A DNA stretch of 64,000 bases, from positions 5,001 to 69,000 of the forward strand of contig OX291553.1 of NCBI GenBank assembly GCA_946406115.1, written 5' to 3'. The DNA is from Apoda limacodes. Its lineage: Eukaryota > Arthropoda > Insecta > Lepidoptera > Limacodidae. Below the pieces are notes generated by a model. It did not search any database and had not been told where the DNA came from. It was given only the letters and a program-made list of their open reading frames with translations. The position numbers were made by a program, and so were the translations under genes. Each line of letters opens with the position of its first letter. Position 1 is the first letter of the stretch. Below, piece by piece: positions 48,068-58,945 of the stretch.

Positions 48068-49546
48068 ATGATTCAATCTATCAGTGCCGCAGCAACATCC
48101 ATGCCCAACATACTGGCCAGAAAAATAAGGAAACTTAAAAATGACCACAACCAGGGCACTGCAGCACTCACATTCTTTAAAAAAACACAAACAAAGAGAG
48201 AAAAGAAGCTGTCCAAACAAACTACACTAGCCGACCAGGGGATAGTGACACCTCCAAACATCAGGAAAGCCGACTCAATAAAAGACCACTACATCAACGC
48301 CTTTCTGGAATATAAAGCCATCCTAGTAGCATCAAAGACTGTGTGCCGCAAAGTATGCATTGATATCCTAGAAGCCTTCTATAGGGAAAGTGAAGGATAT
48401 CTAAAAATCAAACTTGAAGAAACTGAGGCCACAATCTATGATAACAACACTTCCCAAACCATCAAAAGGAAGCCAATCACCACACATATGGCAGCATATA
48501 ACTCATCGGAAGGCTTTGTCGAAGCGGACAAAGAAGAGACTGAAAGAACCGGCAACATCACCTTCAAGGCAACGGAGCAGGATCCATTAGTAGTGAATAC
48601 TAAAGATACAAAAGTGTGGCTCATAGATAAAATCCTGGAAATGGCAAATACAATATCCACAACTGCTACAGGAGAGCCATCTTTGGACAACTGGTCACCA
48701 CCAATTATCAAATGGGTAAACGGAGTCCCCGGCTGCGGCAAGACAACATGGGTAATCAACAACTTTAACACCGTAGACGACATCATAACAACAACAACCT
48801 CCGAAGCCGCAAAAGACCTGCGAGCAAATATCGAGGGTAAATACAATATTAAAACCAACAGGAAAGTTCGTACAATGGCCTCGATCTTAGTCAACGGTGT
48901 CCATCCCACAGAAAAGACCTACTGCAGGAGACTGGAGATTGGAGATATAAACCAACTGCCCTACATTGACCGACAAAATCTTTTTACCATGGAATACAAC
49001 AGACCAGCTCTTATGGCTTCAGTCACCCAAGAACTGTTATGTACACCCAGGAACCCAATGGACGTCGCTTATGCCGTCCATGAAGTATACAGTGGCATTT
49101 ACTCGTCTAAAAAAATCGCCACATCCCTCATGCTGAAAACATACTCAGACGCAGTCATTCCCAAAGACCAGCCAAACACCCTCTACCTCGTCTTCACCCA
49201 AGAGGACAAGACGCTTCTAAAAAATTCAGGGTATGGGAATGCCACTAACTCAAGCGTCCTAACAGTACACGAAGCACAGGGACTGACCTACGACGACGTA
49301 GTAATAATCCAGACGTCCTCAAGGAAACTCCAACTACATGACAGTGTACCTCATGCATTAGTTGCTATTTCAAGACACACAACCACATGCACCTTCTACA
49401 CGGACAGCACCGACAGCGCCACAGGACGGTTCTTCAAGAATGGCATAAAGAGTCCTAACACCATACTGGACTACAACATCAAGATGGCCATGAAGAACCG
49501 AGACTACAAAACCATAGAAACACTGGCAGACCTTACCAACACCTAA
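48068..49546 (+). pseudogene. endogenous virus-like superfamily-1 RNA helicase (492 aa frame)
   Basis: The frame is open for 492 codons. It includes 147 residues before Walker A that V1 lacks, then GVPGCGKT (about residue 219), GDINQLPYIDR, TVHEAQG and VAISRH. Compared with V1, 26 codons around motif II (VDEA, the Mg-binding acidic pair) are deleted in frame: RRL passes directly to EIGD. This copy should therefore be inactive as an ATPase. The family assignment to alphavirus-like or virga-like helicases rests on the motif set and spacing. No stop codons occur, which is notable for viral sequence fixed in a genome. Confidence 0.8.
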
Positions 49547-49952
49547 TACCCGGAAATTTCACTACGCAGACACGACAGACACCTCTCCAAACTCATAACA
49601 GGCACCCTCCACCCGGAGCCTGACAAGTCTACAACACAAGAGGAACCCGGACTAACTTAGTTTTTGTTCGGGTTACTAGAGGAAAAAAAAAAAAAAAATT
49701 ACTATATACCTAGTTAAAATTAACGTAAACACAACAATTAAAACAATAAAAATAACATTCTAATTATACAATAAAAAAAAAAAAAATTACCCTAGTAACC
49801 CATAAAATTGCATGTCTTAGAGTAGTAATAAATATATTTGTACGGCACTGCACGCCAATTAAATAATGAAAACATAATCAATAAATAACCTAAAAAAGAG
49901 CATGGACGAAATGTCAATGGAAAACTAGTTTTCTTTTATAAAAAAAAAAAAA

Positions 49953-49957
49953 CCTAA
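49953..49957. repeat. last CCTAA at the telomere-side border
   Basis: A single CCTAA separates the V2 poly(A) from the BEL/Pao element. No further telomeric array was seen to the right, so this is the proximal limit of the telomeric mosaic. Confidence 0.7.
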
Positions 49958-51365
49958 ACGGGGCAGCTTTTGTTCCATACGTAACGGTGGCTAATTTGTA
50001 TTCTTGTAGCAGTTCGTTAGGATTTTCTCTCCATACTATCTGCTGTAAATTTTGGTCTGATTCATGAAGCCAGATCTGTCGAAACATTTTTTCCAGGTCA
50101 GCAATAAGACCAATTTTATATTGGCGCCATTTAATGATAAGTGTTTGTAAGTTTTGCTGTAAATTTGGCCCCTTTTCCATTACATTGTTTAGACTTTGTC
50201 CGGAAGACGTTTTTGATGATGCGTTGAATACGACGTGAAGTTGTGTAGTTGTGGAATCAATTTTATGAACTTCGTGATGTGGGAAGAAACAACTGAGTTT
50301 CGTGTTTCTTCCGGCCGGTATCATGTGTCCGAGCGTCAAGTATTCATTAATAAACAATTTATATTCTTTCGCAAGGTTTGGTTGATAGGTAATTTTCGTT
50401 CTAATTGTTTAAATTGTGCAATTGCTTTTGGTTTAGAATCTCCTAGACTTTGCTCAAAATTTGATTTTAATGGTACTCTAACTTCATAGTGGCTACTTTT
50501 ACGCCTTTTTGTAGAAGCTTGGTAAAAGTCTATGCACCTTTGATCCTCTCTTGATAGGTTTGATTCCTCCACTACGTCTTCTATCTCCCAAAATTTCCTG
50601 ATATTGTGAATATTATTTATGATGACATTGCAATGCAGTGTGTTGATTTTTCCACTCAGAATCCATCCCAGACGGGTTTGTTGTGCTATAGGCAATGCAT
50701 TGTGTGATTTACAAATGCCTTCCAAAAGTATTTCAGAGTAGATGTCAGCCCCTAACAATAAGTCGATAGGGGTCTGACATAGAAGTCCGGGCTTAGAAAA
50801 TGTTGTGGTAGGTAATTTTTTTATAAGGGTTTTCATTATAAGAACATCGGTTTGGAAAGTGTAATCATTATGTGTTGAAGAACAATTGATTGTGATAGCT
50901 CCTTTACAGTTGTTTGGCATGTCTCCTATTCCTGAAACTACTCCCTTGATATTTTGCCGAGGTAGCCCCAACAACTGAGCTGCATTTTCAGATATTAGAC
51001 ATGCCTGTGACCCTTGATCAAGAAGGGCTCGCATGTTAAAATATGAACCATCCCGACCTTGAACCTTTACCATGGCTGTTGCCAATAACACTTCTGGAAT
51101 GTCACCTTGTAATGACACGTGAGTATTCCTTTGAGCAGGCGGCGTCGATTGAGACCTCGACTGCATGTTGTAATTGTTACAAAAAAAATTTTGTAGGTGT
51201 CCGGTTGCTAGCTTGCCCGTATGCCTCGTGTAAGAATGTGTTGTGGCGACCGTTGCATGTGCGGCAACGTTTTTCAGAAATGCACACTTTACCATAATGG
51301 TTATAAAGGCAATTATTGCATAAATTCAATCTTGACACAGTACGTTTTTTGTTTATTAGTGTCAT
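49958..51365 (-). pseudogene. BEL/Pao pol fragment: protease and reverse transcriptase N-terminus
   Basis: The protease region shows RALLDQGSQACLIS (active-site Asp in DQGS) and LLLGADIYSEIL, typical of BEL/Pao proteases. A frameshift near 50345 leads into reverse transcriptase: LHVVFNASSKTSSGQSLN, GLIADLEKMFRQI (first catalytic Asp) and YKLATVTYGTKAAPF, where the sequence is cut. The upstream knuckle region (CPLCETNEHAF, CNNCLYNHYGKVC, CRTCNGRHNT) belongs to the gag-pol border. It is not functional. Confidence 0.85.
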
Positions 51366-52735
51366 ATCTAAAAACTTTTGGCAGTAGAAAAAGGCATGTT
51401 CATTAGTTTCGCAAAGAGGACATTTAAAGTTCTCGAAAGAGACATTTTTATTTTGATTTGATGAATGCTGGACTCGATTTGATTTCGATTCGATTTGACT
51501 TTAGAGAAATTTGGCTTCTGATATTTGTTTTCTTCTTGCTTTTGATTATTTCCCCTATATGCTTGATACTCTGATTTCCTGCCAAATGGTAAATTTGCTT
51601 TCCAAGAAATTCAGGAATTCTTGTAAAACTGGTAATTTCCTTGGTTGTTTTAGGGTTTGAGAATAGAAGTTTCTGGATCTAATTTCTGTGATAAGATATG
51701 AACAATCAGCGGGTCCCATGAACTCACATCGACTCCTAGGTTTTTGATGGCACTTATAGTCTCTACCACTGTGTCATGCATACTTCTAATGTGATAAGAT
51801 GATAGTTTTCGCTGGTATACCCATCAAAATAGTAGCATGTGATGTGAATATTAGTTTTTCATTATTAAATCTATTATTTAAAATATCCCAACAAACACAA
51901 TAATTATCGGAGCTAATTAAAAGATGTTGTATCAATCGCTCAGCATCTCCTTTCACCTTAGCCTTCAGAAATTGCATTCTTTGCGCATTGGATAAATGGG
52001 GGTTGGAATGTATAGCCCCGTGGAACAAATCTTTAAATGAAGTCCATTGATGATAGTTACCGGCAAATATTGGGATCTCCATTTGTGGTGTTACCTTTTC
52101 CTTGTGCGATACGGCCCATAAGCTACTATTAACTGCTTTTTTAAAATCATTGTAATTTTTTTCATATTTAGAATAAATATTCCTAATTCGACCCCTCTAA
52201 TTCGCTATCAAGTTCCCAGTGTAGGGAATCAATAACTGACCAACGTGATTGGATAGTGCGCAATATATCTTCAAACTCCCATTTTTCCGATACTGACTCT
52301 AAATTGATGCTTCCTAATGTCCGTTTAAAAGCACGAAAGTTGCTCGCTTGTTTTTTAAGCATATCCTGAGTTCTGCTGTTTGAACCTCTAGAAACCGACT
52401 CTGATAATTGAAAAGATAATTGCTGAGTGCCTCTTGGCTCAGCCAATGTTGTTGCAGGTTTTAACCGCTAAGTTCCTGGCCTACTCTCGAATGCTGTCGT
52501 ACCTCTCCTTCACTGATTCATATTGATTACTTGTAAAATACGAGTGGGATTTGATTCCAAAATTACATAGGCTAACATGATTTGCATGAAAACCGCGGCA
52601 ATAATCGTCGAGAGTACTAAGTCGACGTTTAATATAATCAGCGTTTTTTCTGTCCGCGCCGTCCTTTTTAAAGTTAGTATAAAGTTGCTCGATTGCCAAA
52701 ATAACCTGATTTTGTGTTGTAAGAACATCCTCCAT
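51366..52735 (-). pseudogene. BEL/Pao gag fragment
   Basis: The start is likely the ATG at 52735 (MEDVLTTQNQVILAIEQLY). The conserved gag core IPIFAGNYHQWTSFKDLFHG and the following AQRMQFLKAKVKGDAERLI are readable at 52082-51786. Several frameshifts and stops break it between 52480 and 51400. Confidence 0.75.
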
Positions 52736-53022
52736 GCTGGATTTGATATGTATTGATAAAAGGAAGAATTGGAAAGATCTTACTTGTCATCGCTGGAACG
52801 GTAACCTGGATGTTCCCGGTGTCCCGAAGAGTGGTTATCGATGTGTTAATGATGATTGATATATTGATATTTAAAGGACACTGATAGTTTCTTGATAAGT
52901 TTATGAAATTGTTTGCTAAGTTCACCAAAGTTGCTAGTTCACCTCACAGCGTGTCACGTTGCAAAGTCACGTTTCACAGTCACACCGCGAGGTCCTAATT
53001 TTAACTCGAGGGACCAAAAATA

Positions 53023-53246
53023 TGTCTATGATCTTTGATGTGGTTGATAATGATAAACTTTGATAATGCACAGTAAAATATATTTGATTAATTATTAATA
53101 CAAAAAAAATTGATAATTTAATGCTATGTGAGCACACGCGCCGCGGAGCCTACTATAATATGGACTGAGGGAAAATGTATATAAATCTATAAGTTGACAA
53201 TATTGCTGAATTGCACATTTAGCATAATGAGCGGTTTCACCGTACA
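53023..53246 (-). repeat. putative LTR of the BEL/Pao element
   Basis: The 224-base segment has TG...CA ends and lies just upstream of a TTTTTGGTCCCTCGAG block (minus strand) that may act as primer-binding region. No second LTR is present to confirm the ends. Confidence 0.4.
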
Positions 53247-53470
53247 TGTGGTACAGCGCCTTCATCGTTCATATTTGAGTTTGAGGCAAAGAGACTGCCC
53301 AGTAGATCGGCCTTCTCTTTAGTACTATGGACCAAGTCACCATCGGTCTTTCGCAGTGGTGGTAACGACGACTGGCAAAAGTTCCCTTCGGCAGCTTTGG
53401 CAAGCGACCAGGAAGCATGACCTCCAGAAGGATAGCTCGCAAGTCGCCCACCTATTTAGCCGATGAATTG
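53247..53470 (-). repeat. unclassified retroelement-like fragment
   Basis: A short minus-strand frame (53451-53269) rich in Arg and Pro looks like a repeat fragment, but I cannot place it in a family. Confidence 0.3.
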
Positions 53471-53880
53471 AAAATTTTGTAATTAAAAAAATATAAAAGC
53501 GGGTTTTCTCTAAATCCCATTTTTTCGTTAGTTGCCTACTAAAACGTAAAAAAAAACCCTATAACAATAAATGTATAAAAGTGGCAAATTTTAAAACTCT
53601 GTGACTCAAGAAATACAAAAGCGGCAAATTTTATTTTTTCACGGATAAATCACGGCAAATTCCTGTGTATTTGGTTTTCTCTAAATCTTATTTTTTCGTT
53701 AGTGTTCTGCTAACTTTACGTAAAGTTAGCAGAAAACTCTGTATCTCAAAAATATAAAAGCGGCAAATTTTATTTTTTCACGGATACATCACGGCAAATT
53801 AGAGGCAAATTACGCAACTGATTTCATTTCGATTTGCGATAGTTGTTCTGCTAACTTTACATACATTATTTGCCCTCATT
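53471..53880. repeat. AT-rich repeated tract with a 30-bp palindrome
   Basis: Blocks of AATATAAAAGCGG, CAAATTTTATTTTTTCACGG and TTTTCTCTAAATC recur two or three times. At 53705-53734 the arms TTCTGCTAACTTTAC and GTAAAGTTAGCAGAA form a perfect 30-bp inverted repeat. No gene seen. Confidence 0.7.
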
Positions 53881-53916
53881 TATATAAAAGAGAAGAATCT
53901 AGTTTGTAGACATCAG
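53881..53916 (+). promoter_or_regulatory. TATA box and initiator of the host gene
   Basis: TATATAAAAG at 53881-53890 is followed about 30 bases later by CATCAG (53911-53916), a fair arthropod initiator. A GC-rich leader and an ATG with signal peptide come next. The spacing is right for RNA polymerase II. Confidence 0.55.
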
Positions 53917-54078
53917 AAAGATCGCGGACAAATTGCGCGCGCCGGAGCGGTGGCGGAGGCAGGTCCCCGGGGTAGGCGGGCGTGCGGGGCGGCAGTGCGC
54001 GGGCCGGTGTGCATCCGGGTACATCGACTCGGGCCAGCTGCGTGCCGTGTGCTCTGTGTTGTGGTTGTGGCCCGTGTT

Positions 54079-54189
54079 ATGCGAGTATCACTGACGCTGC
54101 TCGCGGTGGGCGCGTTGCTCACGGCGGGTTCCTCGCGCCGCCCCGACCACGACTTCGAGTTCGCCGACGCCGATGACTACCGCGCCAAG
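54079..54189 (+). CDS. first coding exon of a host secreted-protein gene (37 codons)
   Basis: The ATG at 54079 opens a signal peptide: a basic Arg, a hydrophobic core SLTLLAVGALLTAG and a likely cleavage site near Ser19. An acidic mature start (DHDFEFADADDYRAK) follows. The frame meets a GT donor in the context CCAAG/GTACTC at 54189/54190, so the exon probably ends there. CpG-rich sequence with a 160-base leader and an upstream TATA box supports a real gene. No later exon was recognised in the following 10 kb, so the intron is long or runs past the window. I do not recognise the protein. Confidence 0.6.
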
Positions 54190-55644
54190 GTACTCGTCCT
54201 CGTCCTGTACGTCATCCGTACGTCATACTTCAACTTAGTTGCTTTAATTAAAAATACCTATAATGGTATTGTAATATAAAATTATGCATTTTATTTATTT
54301 ATTTACCTATCGCTGCTACTTAAGGCCAAAGAAGAAGGTCGTCAAGATGCTCACTTATCAAAAGATGGCGTAAAAGTGCTAAATACTAAATAATAGCGAA
54401 TTGTCACCTTCTACAACTGAATTTGGTCGCGAAACCCAACTAATTCAGTTTACACCTTTTAAATAAATACCAAGCTACTAATAAAAATAAGTTATTTTAT
54501 TTATAATTTTTTCGGGGTTCTTCGATTATTTAAGGTTTAAATTATCGATATTTCGATGCCGTTACGAGTAGCATGATTGCGGGATGAGACGGTCTTGTGA
54601 GTTTGAAACGATGTTTTTCGTTTGGTTATGTTACTACCGAAATTTACATAAAATTGACTTCAAAAATATTTGCTCACTATGTCACTCTTCGTTTTGGAAC
54701 TTAGTGATTTGCGACTGTTATTTAAAATTCTTCTCACTTGATTTGATTTTCCGAAAAATGTTTGATAGTGATATAAACCTTGAAACTTCTAAACAATAAC
54801 TATTTTTGTTTTATTTTCACTGTTTGACATAAAAACTAATTGTTTTAATGCAGACACACCAGGTTTTGGTTTTAAAGCGTCAATAAATATTATAAATATA
54901 TATTTTAGTTTAATTTGAGCATGCTATTACAGTTTATAAACAAAGTACCTAGTTAGCAAAAGATTATGTTTGCTTAAGGTGTTAGCTGAATATTGTAGCT
55001 TTCAATCCTTGCACTGTATTATGCTTAAAACTGTAAGTTTTCTACAAACCTACCTACCTACTCAGTTGCGTACCTGCCTTTGAAACCTGCATATATTTTA
55101 AGATAAAATATTTTTCAAAGTTTCCGAACATTGAATTTTGTGATCCGCTTATTTCAATCATCTTACGAGTACTTTAAAAATATGAATGTGTGGTTTGTTG
55201 ACAATGAAAATTATTTAAATAAGTATTTATATATTATTATAAGTATTTATATATTATAAAAAGTATTTATATATTATAATAAGTATTTATATATTATAAA
55301 AAATATTTGTATATCATAATAAGTATTTATATATTATACAAATAGCTTTTCGCCCACGGTTTCACTCGCATAGATTATAGAATCTTCCATATCAAGTTGC
55401 TTTTATAACCTACCCTTTGCGTTTGCATTTGTGACAGTTTTGAGCGTCCAGTTATTATTGCAAAAAAAAATATCTTTAATGATGTCTAAAATATAATCAT
55501 AACACCAAATAGCAATTAGGACTTACTGATGTTGAGTCTGTACTTATATTTCCACAAAAAATTTCAGCATAAGATATTATTTCCAACACATAATTTTTTG
55601 TCCCCCTATTTCCACTTAGGAGCACATAGTTTATTAAGTGTGTG

Positions 55645-55678
<34 letters not shown>

Positions 55679-55964
55679 ATATTAAATAACTTTCTAATTC
55701 AATTGACTACAGAAAATTTACAGTTACACTTAACAAATTTGCACACCCCTTTTCTTCCCTTTAGGGTTAAATTTTATCCCGAAACTGTTGAAACCTTTTT
55801 TGAATAGTGTTGTAGACACTTGAAAACCATGGGAAAATACCAAGGATGTATACAAAATTTAAAAATATTTACAAATCAAATTTTACATGCCTAAGGAATG
55901 AATTGAAAAACGGTTTGTTAAGTGTGTTGAAAAGCGTACAGATATACCAAGTTTTAATTTTTAC
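54190..55964. other. AT-rich intron or intergenic DNA
   Basis: No coding sequence is supported. It holds a (about 20-bp) tandem repeat of AAGTATTTATATATTATA (55218-55345), a (TA)n tract (55645-55685), and a segment 54698-54800 that is repeated at 58923-58945 plus 60073-60140. Confidence 0.6.
55218..55345. repeat. AT-rich tandem repeat, about six units
   Basis: AAGTATTTATATATTATA recurs every 20-22 bases with small changes. Confidence 0.8.
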
Positions 55965-56290
55965 TTTTCATGTGCAGCAGAGAACAGAAAGTAGATGTCA
56001 ACGGTAAAAGATCTCCGGGATCAGCAGTCACTATGGGAGTCCCTCAGGTCTCAATTTTAGGTCCTTTTCTATTTCTTATTTACCTTAATGATCTCCCATG
56101 TCATGTAAAAAACCATGGCATTGTCTTATTTGCTGATGACACCTCTTAGTTTTAAAAGTTAAGAGACGACAGACATGTTATGACGAATTAAATAATGCCA
56201 TTTTTAAAATTGTAAATTGGTTTAACGCTAATAATTTGTTACTTAATGGAAAAAGAAACCAAATATGTTAAATTTACATTACCAAATGTT
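55965..56290 (+). pseudogene. LINE reverse-transcriptase fragment (Jockey/CR1-like)
   Basis: The plus-strand frame reads [29 protein letters not shown] then VLFADDTS, the usual reverse-transcriptase blocks ([10 protein letters not shown] and FADDT). Stops follow directly after FADDTS. The remainder, NWFNANNLLLNGK, is in a shifted frame. It is a decayed fragment. Confidence 0.75.
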
Positions 56291-56319
56291 AGTCAGAGCG
56301 ACTAATATATTATTTAACA

Positions 56320-56366
56320 TAATTTTAAATATATATATATATATATATATATACAAATATATTAAA
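56320..56366. repeat. (TA)n microsatellite
   Basis: A run of alternating T and A with few interruptions. Confidence 0.8.
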
Positions 56367-56601
56367 AACTAGCTGTCCCGGCGAACGTTGTTCCGCTGCC
56401 GTCCCTCTGTACCCGGCGAAAGTTGGTTTTTACCTATAGTGCCCGAGTCCGGTTCGCACTTGACATATTGAGATAAAAACTATCCTATCTTTTAAGTTGG
56501 ATCAAATAACAGATATTTAAGAAGTTTGATCAAAATCGGTTCAGTAGTTTAGGAGTCAATTGAGGACAAACATTGTGACACGAGATTTATATATATTAAG
56601 A
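56367..56601 (+). repeat. dispersed lepidopteran-type repeat
   Basis: It starts ACTAGCTGTCCCGGCGAAC and ends with CAAAATCGGTTCAGTAG, GGACAAACATTGTGACACG and TATATATATTAAG. This layout is very familiar from lepidopteran genomes as the end of an abundant dispersed element. Family name not assigned. Confidence 0.6.
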
Positions 56602-57140
56602 TAAGAATATTAATAGCGAGCAATTACAACTTGCATATCTCTCAGGCATAGGCAGGAAGTAAATATTTTAACTTTAGCGTCGCATTACATATTTGAAAAT
56701 CTTTTATATGTACATAAAAATATCAATAGTTTCAGCAAGAAAAGTGACGTTCACAAAGTAAATACTAGAAGTAAAAATAAGCTGTTGGTACAATAAATTA
56801 TGTGCCCGCTACTAGTTGATAACGAGTTATGAGTTGAAAATAGAATAACGGCCGTTATTTCTTTAAAGCGATATCTTAAAACAAATACAGTAATTTATTA
56901 GTTAAAGAATGTAAAAAGCCAGGTAAATTTTTCCCAGTCTCAAACTTGCAATAGGACAGTGGAATCGATTTTAAATGAAGAAAACTGCACATTCGAGTAG
57001 GGCGCAACCTGAAACACCCATGAAACACCGAAAGACGTCGTTTGTTGCGGACGGCTAAACTTAGCGTTATAGATACTTACGTGTATAGACAGATAGCCGT
57101 TTATCGCTAATGAATTGTAAATAAGATAATAAAGTTCACC
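56602..57140. other. AT-rich DNA without recognised feature
   Basis: Nothing with coding or repeat character was recognised on either strand. Confidence 0.5.
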
Positions 57141-58160
57141 CTTTGTTCCTATAGGAATATGTTCCGGACACGAATAGGTCGAGACGAGGTTAACTCGTCG
57201 GTGAAGAGAGCGAACGACACGGTTTTCGACATTCTTATCAATATCCTACAAGCCGCGCGGGATAACGCAGATCTCGCTCCTGCGAACCTCAGAGAAATGT
57301 TGGAACTCAATGAAATTCAATAGTTTTAACTTAAGAATTTTATTTTGGAACGCCAACGGTCTGCGGAAGAAGACTAGCGCTCTTCGCTCTCTGCTTACTG
57401 AACAAGTCGTCGACGTAGTTCTGCTCAGTGAGACCCATCTTGCCAGGAAGGAATTTGGAAGATGCGGAACTACCATACCTACTTTCTGGACTCACCAACA
57501 ACTGGCAGTGCTAGAAGAGTGCTTGCCGTCCTAGTCAAGCGCAGACTGGTACACCAGGTGCTTCCTCGGGTCACTCCTGACACTTTTGACACATTAGGTG
57601 TAGAGCTATGGACGGGCAACGAAGCGATCCATCTATATGCTCTCTACAAACGCATATCCCGTTTCAGACAGGCCAACAACCAGACGTCATTGACCTACTG
57701 GCACACTATGGTCTTCAATGCCAACCCACGCTAGAGGTGTTGCCTTTTGACATGGGATCAGACCACCATACTCTCTATTTTGACTGCGGCCCAACAAATT
57801 AGAATTAAAGGAATCACGCCCGTTTCTCGTGACCGAACCGACTGGGATCAATTTGCGGAAAATATGCATGCCCACACCCGTCTCGACCCGTACTCACTGC
57901 AGAGGGCGTGGACGAGATTGCCATTGACCTGGCCACACCCATGCAGAACGCCTTGACAGCTTCCTCCACTACCACGTCACACACGGGGAGACTTCCCCTC
58001 TACCGAAGCACGTCATGGATCGCATCTCGGAGAAAAGACGTCTGCGAAGACTGTGGCAGTCAACACTATGCCTGACTCTCCGCCGCAGAATAAACAAGCT
58101 GGCCGAAGAGATAATGAAGGAACTTGATACCATTATCAAGAGTTCGTGGGATCAATAATC
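57141..58160 (+). pseudogene. Jockey-like LINE fragment: ORF1 end and ORF2 endonuclease start
   Basis: A frame ending SSVKRANDTVFDILINIL...REMLELNEIQ-stop at about 57321 looks like the C-terminus of a Jockey-type ORF1. It overlaps the ORF2 start MKFNSFNLRILFWNANGLR (57310), an endonuclease N-terminus with LLSETHL. Frameshifts and deletions follow, and only pieces such as LPFDMGSDHHTLYFD (endonuclease GSDH block) can be read to about 58160. Confidence 0.7.
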
Positions 58161-58945
58161 TTAAGGTAAAGTTACCGATTAATAAGCAAATTGTCAACAA
58201 ACAATCTCTTTCGTAACGTTGTCAAGATATTCCTTGTTAAGTTTTAATCACTTTCTTTTGCATTTAATACGTTCAACCACCCTTAAAATGATGACATCAG
58301 CTCGTCAGGAAGAAACCAAACTTCAACTGGCTTTGCAGGAACTTAAGATTTCTTAGTTAAAATGTGATCAAGTGCAATCAGGGACGATAACGAAAGAGAA
58401 CTCTTAGAAATACTAAACAAAAATAGTAGCCTCCGCAGTGAATGTTTTTCGGTCTTTTTAAAAATCCTTACCCCTAAGGGTGTACGAAGGCTGTGGATGG
58501 AAACAATTTCTCTGTCCGGGTGTTCTCTACAGGTCGCATTTTTTCAACCGATTCTCTTGAAATTTTGTAAGCGGGTTCGATAATTATATGGTTTTTTTTT
58601 ATTAATGCAGTTTTTGGAAATTTATAGATATGTAGATAAGATATAGGCGTTAAAAAGGTAAAAATATCATACTTCAGCCATTTCGGAAAATGTTCACCAC
58701 TAGATACGCAATCCGGGGCACTTATTCGTGCAATCTCACCTATGTCCACCAACATACCGTGCTGCCGTTCATTCACAGTTGTAAATAATCGCGCAATGGT
58801 TTCACTAACACGATACTTAACAATTACGATAATGGTGAAATGTACGGTAAAAACATTTAATCCTCGGTCCACAGCACATCACAAATCCACAGGAATTACT
58901 TTTCGCAGGATTGTATGTTTAATTTTAACTTAGTGATTTGTGACT
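58161..58945. other. no recognised gene; possible old repeat
   Basis: A 132-codon minus-strand frame (58872-58474) has no recognisable motif. Bases 58923-58945 match 54698-54722. Confidence 0.4.

Larger units (their letters stand above)
47133..49952 (+). mobile_element. virus-like retrocopy V2 (longer copy)
   Basis: This copy has about 875 bases of virus-like sequence upstream of the V1 start point, the helicase ORF, the same 3' UTR and A-run (about 49683-49698), the AT-rich tail and poly(A) (49940-49952) followed by CCTAA. The unit is thus V1 extended at the 5' end, as expected of two retrocopies truncated at different points. Confidence 0.8.
49958..53246 (-). mobile_element. truncated BEL/Pao LTR retrotransposon
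   Basis: On the minus strand a probable LTR (53023-53246), gag, CCHC-like knuckles, an aspartic protease and the start of reverse transcriptase follow each other. The element stops inside the reverse transcriptase at the telomeric border; RNase H, integrase and the other LTR are missing. Frames are broken in several places. Confidence 0.85.

Noticed and set aside
31399..49546. Helitron or PIF1-type helicase, or a spliced host gene explaining the helicase frames
   Set aside because: The motif set (GVPGCGKT, GDINQLPYIDR, TVHEAQG, VAISRH) is that of RNA-virus superfamily-1 helicases, and the breakpoints between the two copies do not have GT-AG ends.
1..49957. CRISPR array or bacterial operons
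   Set aside because: The repeats are 5-bp CCTAA arrays with no spacers, and the gene set is that of eukaryotic retrotransposons.
53950..54279. 109-codon plus ORF starting upstream of 54079
   Set aside because: It opens with a non-ATG codon in the GC-rich leader; the ATG at 54079 begins a good signal peptide and the frame past 54189 is intronic.
55529..55807. 92-codon ORF in the AT-rich intronic region
   Set aside because: It runs through a (TA)n microsatellite giving Tyr-Ile repeats; it is chance.
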